43,274 nt of DNA from Desulfuromonas sp. (GCF_002868845.1 NZ_PKUB01000041.1:227526-270799); one strand, 5' to 3'. Shown: positions 33,670-42,954, counted from the stretch's first letter. A program made the numbers and translations. Notes: a model not told the origin generated them from the sequence alone.

Positions 33670-35058
33670 TCAGGAAACAGTTGTGCTGAGGAAGGTCTTT
33701 ACCGCTTCGAGGTCGTTGGGGACCGTTTCGCAACGGCGCTCAAGCGATTCGAGGGCGGTGACCGAAGGGGGAATGTCGGGGCCCCTGCCGAGAGCCCTGG
33801 CGACGGCTTCGCCGAACTTGGCCGGGTGGGCGGTGGCCAGGCAGACCATGGGATAGTCCCCTCCGCAGAGGCGTTTGCCGGCGTAGACGCCGACGGCCGT
33901 GTGGGGGTCGAGGATGTACCCGGTCTAATTGTGGAAGTCGCGGATCGTGGCGAGGGTCTGATCGGTGTTTCCGGAGGCGGAAAGGAAGTCTTTGGCGATG
34001 CGGCGGGCCTGCTCGGCGGAGAAGGTGATCCGCCCCGTCAGCCGGAAGGATTCCATGGCCCCGAGGGTCTCGGCCGGGTTCCCGCCGAAGAGGTAGAAGA
34101 GGTAGCGCTCAAGGTTGCTGGCCATCTGGATGTCCATGCTTGGCGACAATGTCTGCCTGACTTCGGCCTTTGTGTAATCAGCCCTGGTGACGAAGCGGGA
34201 GAGGATGTCGTTTTCGTTGGTGGCCAGGACCAGGTTGCGGACGGGGAGGCCCATGCGCTTGGCGATATAGCCGGCGAAGATGTCACCGAAATTCCCCGTG
34301 GGGATGGAGAAGTCGATCTGCCGGCACCCCGTCTCGGCGCTGACGCGGCCGAATGCGTAAAAGTAGTAGACCACCTGGGCCAGCACGCGGGCCCAGTTGA
34401 TGGAGTTGACGGCGCCGAGGTTGTAGCGGCTCTTGAACTCCAGGTCGCCGAAAATGGCTTTGACCATCGACTGGCAATCGTCGAATGTCCCCTCAACGGC
34501 AAGGTTGAAGACGTTGGGGTCGGTGACCGTCGTCATCTGCATTTCCTGCACCGGTGATACCTTGCCCCGGGGGTGGAGGATGAAGATATTGATGTTCTTC
34601 TTCCCCCGGACGCCATGAATGGCGGCGCTTCCCGTGTCCCCGGAGGTGGCCCCGAGGATGTTCATGGTCTCTCCACGCTCCTGCAGGAGGTATTCGAAGA
34701 GGTTGCCGAGAAACTGCAAGGCCACATCTTTGAAAGCGAGGGTCGGGCCGTGGAAAAGCTCGAGGATGTAGATGCCGTCCCGGTGGACCACCGGGGTGGT
34801 CTCGGGGTGGGAGAAGCTCGCATAGCTGCGGTCGATCAGTTCCTTGAGGTCCGCTGACGGAATGTCTGTGGCGAAGAGGGAAATGATCCGGAAGGCGAGT
34901 TCGGGGTAGGCAAGTTTCCCCGTGGCCTCGATGTCCCCGGGACTCAGGGAGGGGATCGATTCGGGCAACAGCAGGCCGCCGTCGTCGGCAAGGCCCATCA
35001 TGACAGCGTCCTTGAAGGCGATGTCGCTGACTCCGCCGCGGGTGCTCATATAACGCAT
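33670..35058 (-). pseudogene. thrC: Threonine synthase gene interrupted by one in-frame UAG
   Basis: Threonine synthase converts O-phosphohomoserine to threonine with PLP. From ATG 35058 the frame is complete except codon 378, a TAG at 33925-33927. Before it are S-T-R-G-G, the PLP lysine in L-A-F-K-D-V-A-L-Q-F and S-G-D-T-G-S-A-A. Immediately after it the same frame goes on with T-G-Y-I-L-D-P-H-T-A-V-G-V and A-T-A-H-P-A-K-F, to TGA at 33670. The total is 462 codons, a normal length. Termination would remove 84 residues, including a conserved block, so the truncated enzyme is probably inactive. Read-through, sequencing error or a true mutation are all possible. Confidence 0.88.
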
Positions 35059-35197
35059 AACGAAAAGGGCTCCTTCGGGTGTTGGGCCCCCTGTCCGGGG
35101 GCGGCGTTCTTTTCCCGCGAGGGCAAGTGCAGCGAGGCCGCCTGCGCGCGAGGCGACATATTAGCAGGATTGGGGCTGGGTGGGAAGGGGGAAAGGC

Positions 35198-35225
35198 AAA
35201 GGGGGAGCGCCTGCGCTCCCCCTTT
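35198..35225 (-). terminator. Terminator of the malic enzyme gene
   Basis: Perfect 12-bp stem AAAGGGGGAGCG / CGCTCCCCCTTT with a four-base loop. On the minus strand it ends with TTTGCCTTT, 40 bases after the stop codon. Confidence 0.8.
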
Positions 35226-35264
35226 GGGTGTGAAGAAATCGGTATGCGGGAAAGGCGGACCGGG

Positions 35265-37523
35265 TCAGGCCTGCGCCTCCTGGGCATCGACAACGGCCAC
35301 CGCGGCCATGTTGACGATGTCCGCCACGTCGTCCCCGCGCTGCAGGACATGGACCGGCTTTTTCATTCCCATCAGGATGGGGCCGACCGACTCGGCTCCG
35401 CCCAGTTTGTTGAGCAACTTGTAGGAAATGTTGCCCGACTGCAGATCAGGGAATACGAAGACGTTGGCGTTTCCTTTGAGCTTTGAGAAGGGATACTGCT
35501 TTTCCATCAAGTCAGGGTCGAGGGCGACGTTGGCCTGCATTTCGCCGTCCACCACCAAGTCGGGTGCCCACTCGTTCACGAGCGCCGTGGCCCGTTTGAC
35601 CTTGAGGGTGAGCGGGTGAAGGGCGCTTCCGAAGTTCGAGAAGGAGAGCATGGCCACCCTCGGCTCGATTTCAAAATGGGTCGCCTTCTCGGCGGTGAGG
35701 ATCGCCGTCTCTGCGAGTTCCTCGGCGGTCGGTTCGATGGTCACCGTGGTATCTGCAAAAAAGGTGACGTTTTTCTTGGTGACCATCATGTAAGCGCCAT
35801 GGACCTTGGAGAGTCCCTCTTTCTTGCCGATGATCTCCAGTGCCGGGCGGATCGTTTCCGGGTAGTGGTGGTCGACGCCGGAGAGCAGGGCGTCGCCGTC
35901 GCCCCTGTGGACCATCATGGCTCCGTAGTAGTTGCGGTTTTTCTTGATCAGGCGCTTGGCCTCGGCGCGGGTGGCTCCCTTGCGCTGGCGCATCTCGAAG
36001 AAGGCGTCGATGTATTCGGCGCGCTTGGTGGAGTTCATGGGGTCGATGATGTCTATGTCGTCCAGATCGAGGTTCAGAAACTTGATCCTGGCGCGGATCT
36101 CCTCTTCGTTGCCGAGCAGGACCGGTTTGGCGATCCCTTCGTCGACCAGGACCTGGCACGCCCGGAGAACCTTTTCCTCCTCCCCCTCGGGGAAGACCAC
36201 CCGCTTGGGTGCCGCCTTCGCCTTGTTGATCAGGGTGCGCATGATCTCCTTGGAGCGGCCCTGCATCGCCTCGAGGCGCTCCCTGTACTTGTCCATGTCC
36301 TCGATGGGGCGGCGGGCGACCCCGCTGTCCATGGCGGCCTGGGCCACGGCGGGGGCGACGTGCAGCAGCACCCGGGGATCGAACGGTTTGGGGATCAGGT
36401 ATTCGCGGCCGAACTTGATCTCTTCGCCGGCGTAGGCCTTGCGCACCGAATCGGGCACGTCCTCCTTGGCCAGTTCGGCCAGGGCCTTCACGCAGGCCAG
36501 TTTCATTTCGTCGTTGATCGCGCTGGCATGGGTGTCGAGGGCCCCGCGGAAGAGGAAGGGGAAACAGAGTACGTTGTTGACCTGGTTGTTGTAGTCGGAG
36601 CGGCCGGTGCCGATGATCACGTCTTCGCGCACGGCTTTCGCATCGGGCGGGGTGATCTCCGGGTCAGGGTTGGCCATGGCGAAGACGATCGGGTCCTTGG
36701 CCATCGTTTTCAGCATTTCGGGAGTGAGGGCCCCCTTGGCGGAGACGCCGAAGAAGATATCGGCGTCCACCATGGCGTCTTCGAGGGTGCGGGCGTCGGT
36801 TTCGGCGGCCAGGCGCTCCTTGTACTCGTTCATCCCTGCGGTGCGCCCCTTGTAGATGACGCCCTTGGTGTCGCAGAGGATGACGTTGTTTTTGTCGATG
36901 CCCATGGTGATGGCGAGGTTCGCGCAGGCGATGCCGGCGGCGCCGGCGCCGTTGACGACGATCTTGGCCTCTTCGACCTTCTTGCCGATGATCTCCAGGG
37001 CGTTGAGCATTCCGGCGGCGGAGATGATGGCAGTGCCGTGCTGGTCGTCGTGAAAGACCGGGATGCTCATGATTTTTTGCAGCTCCTCCTCGATGTAGAA
37101 GCACTCAGGCCCCTTGATGTCCTCGAGGTTGATGCCGCCGAAAGTCGGTTCGAGCAGCTTGACGGTGCGGATCAGTTCGTCGCTGTCTTTGGTGTCGAGT
37201 TCGATGTCGAAGACGTCGACGTCGGCGAAGCTCTTGAACAGAACGCCCTTGCCCTCCATGACCGGCTTGCCGGCGAGGGCGCCGATGTCACCGAGGCCAA
37301 GAACGGCGGTGCCGTTGGAGACGACGGCGACCAGGTTGCCCTTGGCCGTATATTTATACGCGTCGTTGGGGTTCTTTTCGATTTCGAGGCAGGGCTCGGC
37401 GACACCAGGGCTGTAAGCGAGGGAGAGGTCCCTGCTGGTGGCGCAGGGTTTGGTGGTAATGACCTCGATTTTTCCTTTGCGGCCCTTGCTGTGATAATCG
37501 AGGGCGTCTTGTTTGTTGCTCAT
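35265..37523 (-). CDS. maeB: NADP-type malic enzyme fused to phosphotransacetylase domain
   Basis: 752-residue MaeB-type enzyme. The N-terminal malic enzyme part (about 1-410) decarboxylates malate to pyruvate: S-P-G-V-A-E-P, the lysine/aspartate site [10 protein letters not shown] near 160 and the dinucleotide motif [10 protein letters not shown] near 195. The C-terminal part (about 425-752) resembles phosphotransacetylase ([16 protein letters not shown]) but usually acts as an acetyl-CoA-responsive regulatory domain. AGGAGG precedes the ATG. It is monocistronic. Confidence 0.96.
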   Translation of the reverse strand: MSNKQDALDYHSKGRKGKIEVITTKPCATSRDLSLAYSPGVAEPCLEIEKNPNDAYKYTAKGNLVAVVSNGTAVLGLGDIGALAGKPVMEGKGVLFKSFADVDVFDIELDTKDSDELIRTVKLLEPTFGGINLEDIKGPECFYIEEELQKIMSIPVFHDDQHGTAIISAAGMLNALEIIGKKVEEAKIVVNGAGAAGIACANLAITMGIDKNNVILCDTKGVIYKGRTAGMNEYKERLAAETDARTLEDAMVDADIFFGVSAKGALTPEMLKTMAKDPIVFAMANPDPEITPPDAKAVREDVIIGTGRSDYNNQVNNVLCFPFLFRGALDTHASAINDEMKLACVKALAELAKEDVPDSVRKAYAGEEIKFGREYLIPKPFDPRVLLHVAPAVAQAAMDSGVARRPIEDMDKYRERLEAMQGRSKEIMRTLINKAKAAPKRVVFPEGEEEKVLRACQVLVDEGIAKPVLLGNEEEIRARIKFLNLDLDDIDIIDPMNSTKRAEYIDAFFEMRQRKGATRAEAKRLIKKNRNYYGAMMVHRGDGDALLSGVDHHYPETIRPALEIIGKKEGLSKVHGAYMMVTKKNVTFFADTTVTIEPTAEELAETAILTAEKATHFEIEPRVAMLSFSNFGSALHPLTLKVKRATALVNEWAPDLVVDGEMQANVALDPDLMEKQYPFSKLKGNANVFVFPDLQSGNISYKLLNKLGGAESVGPILMGMKKPVHVLQRGDDVADIVNMAAVAVVDAQEAQA

Positions 37524-37567
37524 AAGTCCTAATCCTCCTGGAAAGAGATTTTTAGTTTCCGTAAAAA

Positions 37568-37579
37568 ACCAGACCTGGT
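37568..37579. promoter_or_regulatory. Short operator-like palindrome upstream of maeB
   Basis: ACCAG-AC-CTGGT, 45 bases before the maeB start. A second dyad, GCATC-ATAAGG-GATGC, lies at 37616-37631. Either could bind a repressor; no family can be assigned. Confidence 0.35.
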
Positions 37580-37631
37580 AAAAATTATTGAGAACGAGAC
37601 GGCTTTATGTTTTCGGCATCATAAGGGATGC

Positions 37632-38060
37632 TTGACAGGGAAAGTGAAGCAAAATTTTAAGCAGAATAAAAGGTAAAATAGTTCTCTCCTTGGGGGTTTG
37701 TCAAGCTTAAATGACGGTGGCGGAAGCAGGAAAACCATGTTTAAAAAGGTCACGTCCCTTTCGTACCAAGCAACGCCGGTGCCAAAAGAACAAAGTGAGA
37801 TAAAATGATTTTTATTATGCCAAAAATATCGTCTATTCAGGCATCGTCAAGGAAATCGAGGCGAAAGGCCCATGATCCCCTTGCCGCGGGATGCGGCGGG
37901 AAGTCGAAAAATAGGCGAATTTCAGCCAGATCGGGGGGGGCTCGGGGCGGGGGGGGAGCGAGGGAGTTGACACTCCCCCTTCCCAGAGAGTAAAAGATGG
38001 GATATCCTGAAGAAAATCGAAAGTTTGCCACTCCCAGCCAGGATCAAGGGAAGAGATGCC
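37632..38060. other. Intergenic region between maeB and the phosphodiesterase, no gene
   Basis: No convincing coding frame. A possible plus-strand promoter for the next gene is TTGACA at 37967-37972 with TAAAAG 18 bases on. A long G/C-rich purine tract lies around 37930-37965. Confidence 0.45.
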
Positions 38061-38558
38061 ATGATCAAGATAGGGGTGCTCTCGGACACCCATTTGAAAG
38101 ACAGAAAAGAAGGGGTTGCTTTTCTGGCCCGGTTGGCGGAGCGATTCCTTGCCGACGTCGACATGGTTTTTCATGCCGGTGACCTTGTGGATCCGAACGT
38201 GCTGGGAGCCTTCGCGCCGCTCCCGGTCCATGCCGTGCAGGGGAACATGGATCCCCCTGGGTACGGGCTTCCCTTTAAAAAGGTGATTTCCGTTGGGGGT
38301 GCGCGGATCGGCCTGATTCACGGTTGGGGAGCCGCCGACACCCTTGAGGAAAGGGTCATGGGCGAATTTTTGGGCGAGGACCTGGACTGCCTTGTCTACG
38401 GACACAGTCACCAGTCGACCTGCCGTCGCCTCGGGTCCCTGCTGTTGTTCAACCCGGGCAGTCCCACCGATCGGCGGGGGGCCCCGTTTCACTCGGTGGG
38501 GGTTCTTGAGGTCGACCAGGGCGTCTCGGGTCGGATTCTCTGTATTGACGACAAGTGA
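38061..38558 (+). CDS. YfcE/MJ0936-type metallophosphodiesterase
   Basis: 165-residue calcineurin-like phosphodiesterase. The metal-site motifs are in order: S-D-T-H near residue 8, H-A-G-D-L-V-D, G-N-M-D (usually G-N-H-D or G-N-C-D), H-G-W and G-H-S-H near residue 115, then F-N-P-G-S-P. The start at 38061 (M-I-K-I-G-V-L-S-D-T-H) fits the family; GGGAAGAG lies upstream. The physiological substrate is unknown. The HIT gene follows after 25 bases, so they may share a transcript. Confidence 0.92.
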   Translation: MIKIGVLSDTHLKDRKEGVAFLARLAERFLADVDMVFHAGDLVDPNVLGAFAPLPVHAVQGNMDPPGYGLPFKKVISVGGARIGLIHGWGAADTLEERVMGEFLGEDLDCLVYGHSHQSTCRRLGSLLLFNPGSPTDRRGAPFHSVGVLEVDQGVSGRILCIDDK

Positions 38559-38583
38559 GGCCATTCCAAAGGGAGATCGGTCG

Positions 38584-39120
38584 ATGAAGCAACTCTGGGC
38601 CCCGTGGCGGATGGAATATATTCAAGGTGAGGCGGAGAAAGGGGAGGGATGCGTTTTTTGCGGCCTCGGCGACCCTTCGAACGATCCGGGGCGACTGATC
38701 CTTCGTCGCGGAGATCACGCCTTTGTATTGATGAACAAGTTCCCTTATTCCAACGGTCATCTCATGGTCGCTCCCTATCGCCACACCTGCGACCCCGGGG
38801 TCCTCTCCGACGTCGAGGCCCTCGAGATGCACCGCCTGCTTAACCTGGCCCGGGATGTCCTGCAGGAGAAATTCTCACCCCAGGGGTTCAATGTCGGCAT
38901 GAATCTCGGTCAGATCGCAGGGGCAGGGGTGACTGACCACCTTCACATGCACATCGTTCCTCGCTGGAGCGGGGATACCAATTTTATGCCGGTCTTCGCT
39001 GACGTGAGGGTGATTCCCCAGCACCTGCAGGCGACCTACGATTATCTTGCCCCCGCTTTTTCAAAAAATGCTCAAGCAGGTGGAGACGGCGTCAACCCCG
39101 CCTTCGGAGATGGCGACTGA
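38584..39120 (+). CDS. HIT-family nucleotide hydrolase/phosphorylase
   Basis: 178-residue histidine-triad protein acting on dinucleoside polyphosphates or AMP derivatives. The start M-K-Q-L-W-A-P-W-R-M-E-Y and the zinc pair G-C-V-F-C are typical of the Ap4A-phosphorylase-like group of bacteria. The triad is D-H-L-H-M-H-I-V-P-R-W near residue 125. GGGAGA lies before the ATG at 38584. The frame is open further upstream, but that part overlaps the phosphodiesterase gene and is not coding. Confidence 0.93.
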   Translation: MKQLWAPWRMEYIQGEAEKGEGCVFCGLGDPSNDPGRLILRRGDHAFVLMNKFPYSNGHLMVAPYRHTCDPGVLSDVEALEMHRLLNLARDVLQEKFSPQGFNVGMNLGQIAGAGVTDHLHMHIVPRWSGDTNFMPVFADVRVIPQHLQATYDYLAPAFSKNAQAGGDGVNPAFGDGD

Positions 39121-39189
39121 GCCAGAACGTTCCAACGGGTCTTTCCCCGCCGGTCTGTAAGTTATTATTTGCCAAAGGAATCAGCAGCT

Positions 39190-39795
39190 ATGGAGATTTT
39201 TCTCAAGGGCGGCCCCCTCATGTATCCCATCCTGTTCTGCTCCGTGCTGGCCCTGGCCATATTCCTGGAGCGCTTTTGGACCTTTTTCAAGGTCCGGCGG
39301 GGCAGCCTCGCCCTGGTCAGGGAAGTGGAAGGGCTTGTCATCAAAAATCATCTCGAAGAGGCACTGGTCCTGTGTCAGCGGACCGGATCGCCCCTGGCCC
39401 GCATATTCATTGGCGCCCTTCATTCGGCCGGCCGGAGCCGGGAGCAGATCAAGACTGCCGTGGAGGAGGTCGGGGCCAGGGAAGCCGCCCCGCTGGAACG
39501 GTATCTCGGCCTGCTCGGAACCATCGCGACCATTGCCCCTCTGCTCGGCCTGCTCGGCACGGTTCTCGGCATGATCCGGGCGTTCACGGTTATCGCCACC
39601 GCTGGGGTCGGAACCCCGGCCACCCTCGGGGGAGGGATCTCCGAAGCCCTGATTACGACCGCCGCCGGGCTCTCCGTCGCGATACCCACGATTCTGCTTC
39701 ACAAGTACCTGACCAGCCGGGTCGACCGCACCATCCTGGAGATGGAGGAATATTCCCTGCGGATGGTCGACCTGTTGGGGCGGCAGGAGAGCTGA
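39190..39795 (+). CDS. exbB: ExbB/TolQ/MotA-type proton channel subunit
   Basis: 201-residue inner-membrane protein with three helices (about 10-28, 105-130, 150-175). The core G-T-I-A-T-I-A-P-L-L-G-L-L-G-T-V-L-G-M is diagnostic. With ExbD it uses the proton gradient to drive TonB- or Tol-dependent work at the outer membrane. AAAGGA precedes ATG 39190. It overlaps functionally with the next gene, separated by one base. Whether it serves TonB or Tol cannot be told, and no tonB or tolA is nearby. Confidence 0.92.
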   Translation: MEIFLKGGPLMYPILFCSVLALAIFLERFWTFFKVRRGSLALVREVEGLVIKNHLEEALVLCQRTGSPLARIFIGALHSAGRSREQIKTAVEEVGAREAAPLERYLGLLGTIATIAPLLGLLGTVLGMIRAFTVIATAGVGTPATLGGGISEALITTAAGLSVAIPTILLHKYLTSRVDRTILEMEEYSLRMVDLLGRQES

Positions 39796-39796
39796 C

Positions 39797-40210
39797 ATGG
39801 GGTTTCGAAGGCGCAACCGGGACGAGCCCCGGGTCGAACTGACTCCCATGGTCGATGTGGTGTTTCTCCTCCTGATCTTTTTCATGATCTCCACCACCTT
39901 CATCGAAACCCCGGGGATATCCGTCAAGCTTCCGGAGGCGGGGGCCCAGGCTCTTCCCAAGGAACCGGAAGAAATCAAGGTTTACCTCTCCAGGGAGGGG
40001 GGCATTTACCTTCAGGACCAAAAGGTTTCCCTGGTCGAGTTTCGCGCCAGGCTCGCCGAAGCCGGCGAGAGAGCCGCCGGAACGACATTCCTGCTCCTCG
40101 CCGACCGGGAGGCCCGGCACGGGAAGGTAGTTGAATTGATGGACGCGGCGCAGCAGGCCGGGTTCGGCAAGCTCGCCATCGCCACCGAGGCGGGATCGAG
40201 GCAGCCTTGA
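39797..40210 (+). CDS. exbD: ExbD/TolR-type protein
   Basis: 137-residue protein with one N-terminal transmembrane helix (M-V-D-V-V-F-L-L-L-I-F-F-M-I) that carries the proton-path aspartate, and a periplasmic domain. The L-T-P-M-V-D motif is invariant in the family. It starts one base after the exbB stop, and its own stop overlaps the start of the ROK kinase gene. The three genes therefore form a tightly coupled operon. Confidence 0.93.
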   Translation: MGFRRRNRDEPRVELTPMVDVVFLLLIFFMISTTFIETPGISVKLPEAGAQALPKEPEEIKVYLSREGGIYLQDQKVSLVEFRARLAEAGERAAGTTFLLLADREARHGKVVELMDAAQQAGFGKLAIATEAGSRQP

Positions 40211-41169
40211 GCAACGACACCCTGATCGGGATCGACCTGGGGGGGACCAACTGCCGGGGGGCTTTGGTTTGCGACTCCGACAGACTTCACTTTGAATCCC
40301 GCATGGCGACCCGTATCGACGACGGCCTCGATGTCTTCTTCGGTCGGCTGGTCGATTTCTGTCGCAGCCTTCAACAGGCTGGGAACGCCGGGGGGCTGCG
40401 GGTGCGGGGGGTCGGGATCGGCGTGCCCGGTGCCATTTCGCTCGACGGCACGGTGCGGGTTTCCCCAAACCTGTCGCCGCTCAACGGGATTCCCTTCGCC
40501 GCCGACCTCGAAAAGGCCCTCGGTCTTTCCGTCTCCGTGGCCAACGATGCCAATGCCGTCGCCTGGGGCGAACATCTGTACGGGGCCGGCCGCGCCTTCG
40601 ATTCCTTTATCGTTCTGACTCTGGGAACGGGGGTCGGCGGCGGCCTGGTTCTTGGCGGCCGGCTCTGGACCGGGGCGGACGGGGCCGCCGGGGAGGCAGG
40701 GCACGTCACGGTCGAACCGGAAGGCCGGCCCTGCGGTTGCGGCAGCAGGGGGTGCCTCGAACAGTACGCCAGCGCTACGGGGATCGTGCGATCGGTGAGG
40801 GAGGCCCTGGCCGCCGGGCAGGCGTCACAGCTGAGCGAGGCCGGTTCGGCGTTGACGAGCCGCCGGGTGGCGGAGGCAGCGAGATGCGGTGACCGGGTCG
40901 CCCGGAAGGCCCTGGAGCAGGCCGGGAGACGCCTGGGCCAAGCGCTGGCCGGCATTGCCAATCTGCTCAACCTGGACGGCGCGGTGCTGGCCGGAGGGGC
41001 GAGCGAGAGTATCGATCTCATGAGGCCGGCTCTTCATGCCGAATTGCGCTGTCGAGCCTTCGAGGTTACAGGCCGGAGGTTGCAGGTGGTTCGCGGTGAG
41101 CTCGGGGAGCGCGCGGGTATTCTCGGCGCCGCCGGACTGGCTCGGGCCAAGGGATTGGGTGATTCCTGA
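40207..41169 (+). CDS. ROK-family sugar kinase (probable glucokinase)
   Basis: 320-residue kinase. The TTG start at 40207 overlaps the exbD stop by three bases, implying translational coupling. The phosphate site I-G-I-D-L-G-G-T-N (8-16), the N-D-A-N-A-V-A-W-G-E motif, the G-T-G-V-G-G-G block and the ROK zinc motif C-G-C-G-S-R-G-C-L-E-Q are all present. Glucokinase is the most likely activity, but related kinases for mannose or N-acetylsugars share these motifs. Joining a kinase to ExbBD is unusual and may only reflect shared expression. Confidence 0.9.
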   Translation: MSNDTLIGIDLGGTNCRGALVCDSDRLHFESRMATRIDDGLDVFFGRLVDFCRSLQQAGNAGGLRVRGVGIGVPGAISLDGTVRVSPNLSPLNGIPFAADLEKALGLSVSVANDANAVAWGEHLYGAGRAFDSFIVLTLGTGVGGGLVLGGRLWTGADGAAGEAGHVTVEPEGRPCGCGSRGCLEQYASATGIVRSVREALAAGQASQLSEAGSALTSRRVAEAARCGDRVARKALEQAGRRLGQALAGIANLLNLDGAVLAGGASESIDLMRPALHAELRCRAFEVTGRRLQVVRGELGERAGILGAAGLARAKGLGDS

Positions 41170-41296
41170 ACGGGCCGCGGATCGCCGAACCCGTGAGGGG
41201 GACGGTTCGACCGTGCCCACCATGGCCCTTGAGGTTCGTCCGGCTATGTGGTAGAAAAAGGATCTCTAAAAGACCAGTTTTGGGAGGATGGGTTCG

Positions 41297-41461
41297 ATGG
41301 AGACGGTAAAGACCGCAAGCTTTGAATACCTCATCGGGATGGCCAAGGAAGATCCCGCCGGTGGCTATGACTTCACCCTCGAAGGGAAGAACTACCACAT
41401 AGACGATGTGCTGGAAATATCGAAAATCGCCGAACAACACGGCTACATTGTAATCTATTGA
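41297..41461 (+). CDS. 54-residue conserved-looking small protein
   Basis: Small soluble protein of unknown function. GGGAGG lies 9 bases before ATG 41297; an in-frame ATG at 41288 is too close to it. The sequence runs M-E-T-V-K-T-A-S-F-E-Y-L, G-G-Y-D-F-T-L-E-G-K-N-Y and ends H-G-Y-I-V-I-Y. The ferritin-like gene starts 18 bases later, so they are likely one operon. It looks folded and regular rather than random. Confidence 0.7.
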   Translation: METVKTASFEYLIGMAKEDPAGGYDFTLEGKNYHIDDVLEISKIAEQHGYIVIY

Positions 41462-41479
41462 AAACCAAGGAGATTTCCC

Positions 41480-41956
41480 ATGAGCACAGAAGGACAGGTA
41501 TGTTACACCTTTGAGGCGGCCATCGAAAAGGCTGTCGAGATGGAGCGCGAGGGGTTCAGGAATTACCTGGGGGCCATCCGCAAGGTCAAGGACAAGCACG
41601 CCATAGGCATTCTCAAGGAAGCCGCTCTCGACGAACTTCAGCACAAGCATATGCTTGAAAAGGCCCTCGTGGAGGGATTTGTAGAGGGAGAGGAGGGGAT
41701 GGCCAAGCCCGTTCCGACCATGAACCTCTACTACGTTCTGAGGGTCGAGGAACTGCAGGCCGATGCCGGGGTGCGCGAAGCTCTGGCCTACGCCATTCAT
41801 CTCGAGAAGGGGGCCATCGATTTCTACCAGAAGATGGCTCAGGGGTGTGCCGGTGCTCCCATGGCCGAACTTTTTGACCACCTGCTCAACGATGAAACCC
41901 GCCATCTGCAGGCACTGGAAGACCTCTACGAAAAGCACTTTCTGGACGAGATGTAG
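41480..41956 (+). CDS. Ferritin-like/rubrerythrin-type di-iron protein
   Basis: 158-residue four-helix protein. Candidate iron ligands are E in E-M-E-R-E-G-F, the E-L-Q-H pair in A-L-D-E-L-Q-H-K-H, E in I-H-L-E-K-G-A-I-D-F-Y, and D-E-T-R-H near residue 138. This is the rubrerythrin-type E...E-x-x-H arrangement twice over. There is no rubredoxin-like cysteine domain. Roles could be peroxide reduction or iron handling in an anaerobe. AAGGAGA precedes the ATG. Confidence 0.88.
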   Translation: MSTEGQVCYTFEAAIEKAVEMEREGFRNYLGAIRKVKDKHAIGILKEAALDELQHKHMLEKALVEGFVEGEEGMAKPVPTMNLYYVLRVEELQADAGVREALAYAIHLEKGAIDFYQKMAQGCAGAPMAELFDHLLNDETRHLQALEDLYEKHFLDEM

Positions 41957-41981
41957 ACCCCGGAGGGCTTTTCCCCGTCCC

Positions 41982-42015
41982 AAAGGCGCCGGCCTCTGAC
42001 CGGCGCCTTTTTTTA
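41982..42015 (+). terminator. Terminator after the ferritin-like gene
   Basis: AAAGGCGCCGG / CCGGCGCCTTT stem with a short loop and eight T residues, about 25 bases after the stop codon. Confidence 0.93.
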
Positions 42016-42138
42016 TCCGCTCTCCACAAGTAGAACGGTTTTTTAAAATTCGACAAAGGGGGGCTGTATTCTCTTGATAAACTGTAAAAATTTCTTATAA
42101 TTCAACTATAGGATTCCGGGTGCCACGATCTGCAGGAG

Positions 42139-42540
42139 ATGACAGTGGACTGTTCGGCCCATGATTTCGGAAACCCGTACATCGCCATGGGGCTCTTTGC
42201 CCTCTACGTCGTTTTAGTTTCCCTGGTCCGCCTCTTGGCCGAAAAAGAGTACTTCCGCCTGACGGCCATGAAGAGAGTTTGGGGGCGCAGCCGGGGCCTG
42301 GCCTTTCACTTTATATCCAACGTAGCTCTGCCCCTGGTCCTCGGCATCGTCTTTTTCAGCCGCGGGGTAGCCGGGTTCGGCGCCATCGACCTTCCTCACG
42401 ACCGCCCCATATTGCCCAAGCCCACCGTGACCCTTGCCGCTTCCAGCGGGGTCGAAGATCCCCTGCACGCCCACCCGGTGGCCGGACCATCCCCAACCGA
42501 CGACACCCGTCAGGATCCTTCTTTCAACCTCTGCCCCTGA
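42139..42540 (+). CDS. Small two-helix membrane protein of unknown function
   Basis: 133-residue inner-membrane protein. Two hydrophobic helices (about residues 15-33 and 58-76) flank a basic cytoplasmic loop (E-K-E-Y-F-R-L-T-A-M-K-R-V-W-G-R). The 55-residue tail is hydrophilic, proline-rich and probably extracytoplasmic. CAGGAG lies just before the ATG. No family is recognised with certainty. The region after it to 42780 contains no convincing gene. Confidence 0.65.
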   Translation: MTVDCSAHDFGNPYIAMGLFALYVVLVSLVRLLAEKEYFRLTAMKRVWGRSRGLAFHFISNVALPLVLGIVFFSRGVAGFGAIDLPHDRPILPKPTVTLAASSGVEDPLHAHPVAGPSPTDDTRQDPSFNLCP

Positions 42541-42787
42541 CCGTGAAGGACAGCGGCATCTGCAGGACGGCCGACGAGAAGCGAAGATGCTGGCCCAGCT
42601 GGTCTGTGACTTGGCCATGTCCACGCGAAAGGCCTTCGACAAGGGACACCATGGGGGTCTTTGTGGAACGAAACAACAAAACCCTGGGAGCGTTCTGTTG
42701 GGAAGAGCTGTTTAATAACAAAACAACAAGAAAGGCGGAGTGATCGTACTTTTATTATGGACGATATGCAGTTTTGAGTGATTATAT
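42541..42787. other. Region between the membrane protein and the riboswitch promoter, no gene
   Basis: Short open frames of 60-150 codons exist on both strands, but none has a ribosome-binding site plus a recognisable motif. Base composition turns AT-rich after 42710, as expected near a promoter. Confidence 0.5.
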
Positions 42788-42817
42788 TTGACCTGAATTT
42801 CGTATGCATGGTATTTA
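42788..42817 (+). promoter_or_regulatory. Sigma-70 promoter of the riboswitch-TonB receptor unit
   Basis: TTGACC (42788-42793), an 18-base spacer and TATTTA (42812-42817). The start would fall near 42824, just before the riboswitch P1 stem. Confidence 0.65.
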
Positions 42818-42829
42818 AATAAGGAAATA

Positions 42830-42919
42830 GCTCTTCGATAAAAGCAAACCTCGAGCAATCGGGGGACGCAAAGCCACGGGTCCTTGCCAAAAAAGGACAG
42901 CCGGGCTGCCGAAGGGAGC
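42830..42919 (+). ncRNA. GEMM-I riboswitch, predicted 3',3'-cGAMP type
   Basis: A cyclic-dinucleotide-binding leader RNA. P1 is GCTC-TTCG (42830-42837) with CGAA-GG-GAGC (42910-42919). The conserved GCAAACC begins at 42844. P2 is CCTCGA-GCAA-TCGGGG with a GNRA tetraloop, followed by the invariant GACGCAAAGCC. P3 starts with ACGGGTCC and closes with GGACAGCCGGGCTGCC. In the c-di-GMP class the base before GCAAACC (Vc2 position 20) is G; here it is A, as in the GEMM-Ib RNAs that bind 3',3'-cGAMP. A terminator and a TonB-receptor gene follow. Confidence 0.92.
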
Positions 42920-42954
42920 GTAATTATTGTCATCCTGCGAATCAATTATGATTA

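Noticed and set aside
35616-37532. 638-codon open frame antisense to maeB
   Set aside because: It mirrors the codon pattern of the opposite strand, which is a clear malic enzyme; it has no motif and an excess of glycine, valine and histidine typical of shadow frames.
42279-42743. Additional genes between the small membrane protein and the riboswitch
   Set aside because: Overlapping short frames with no start signals; most overlap the better-supported 42139-42540 gene.
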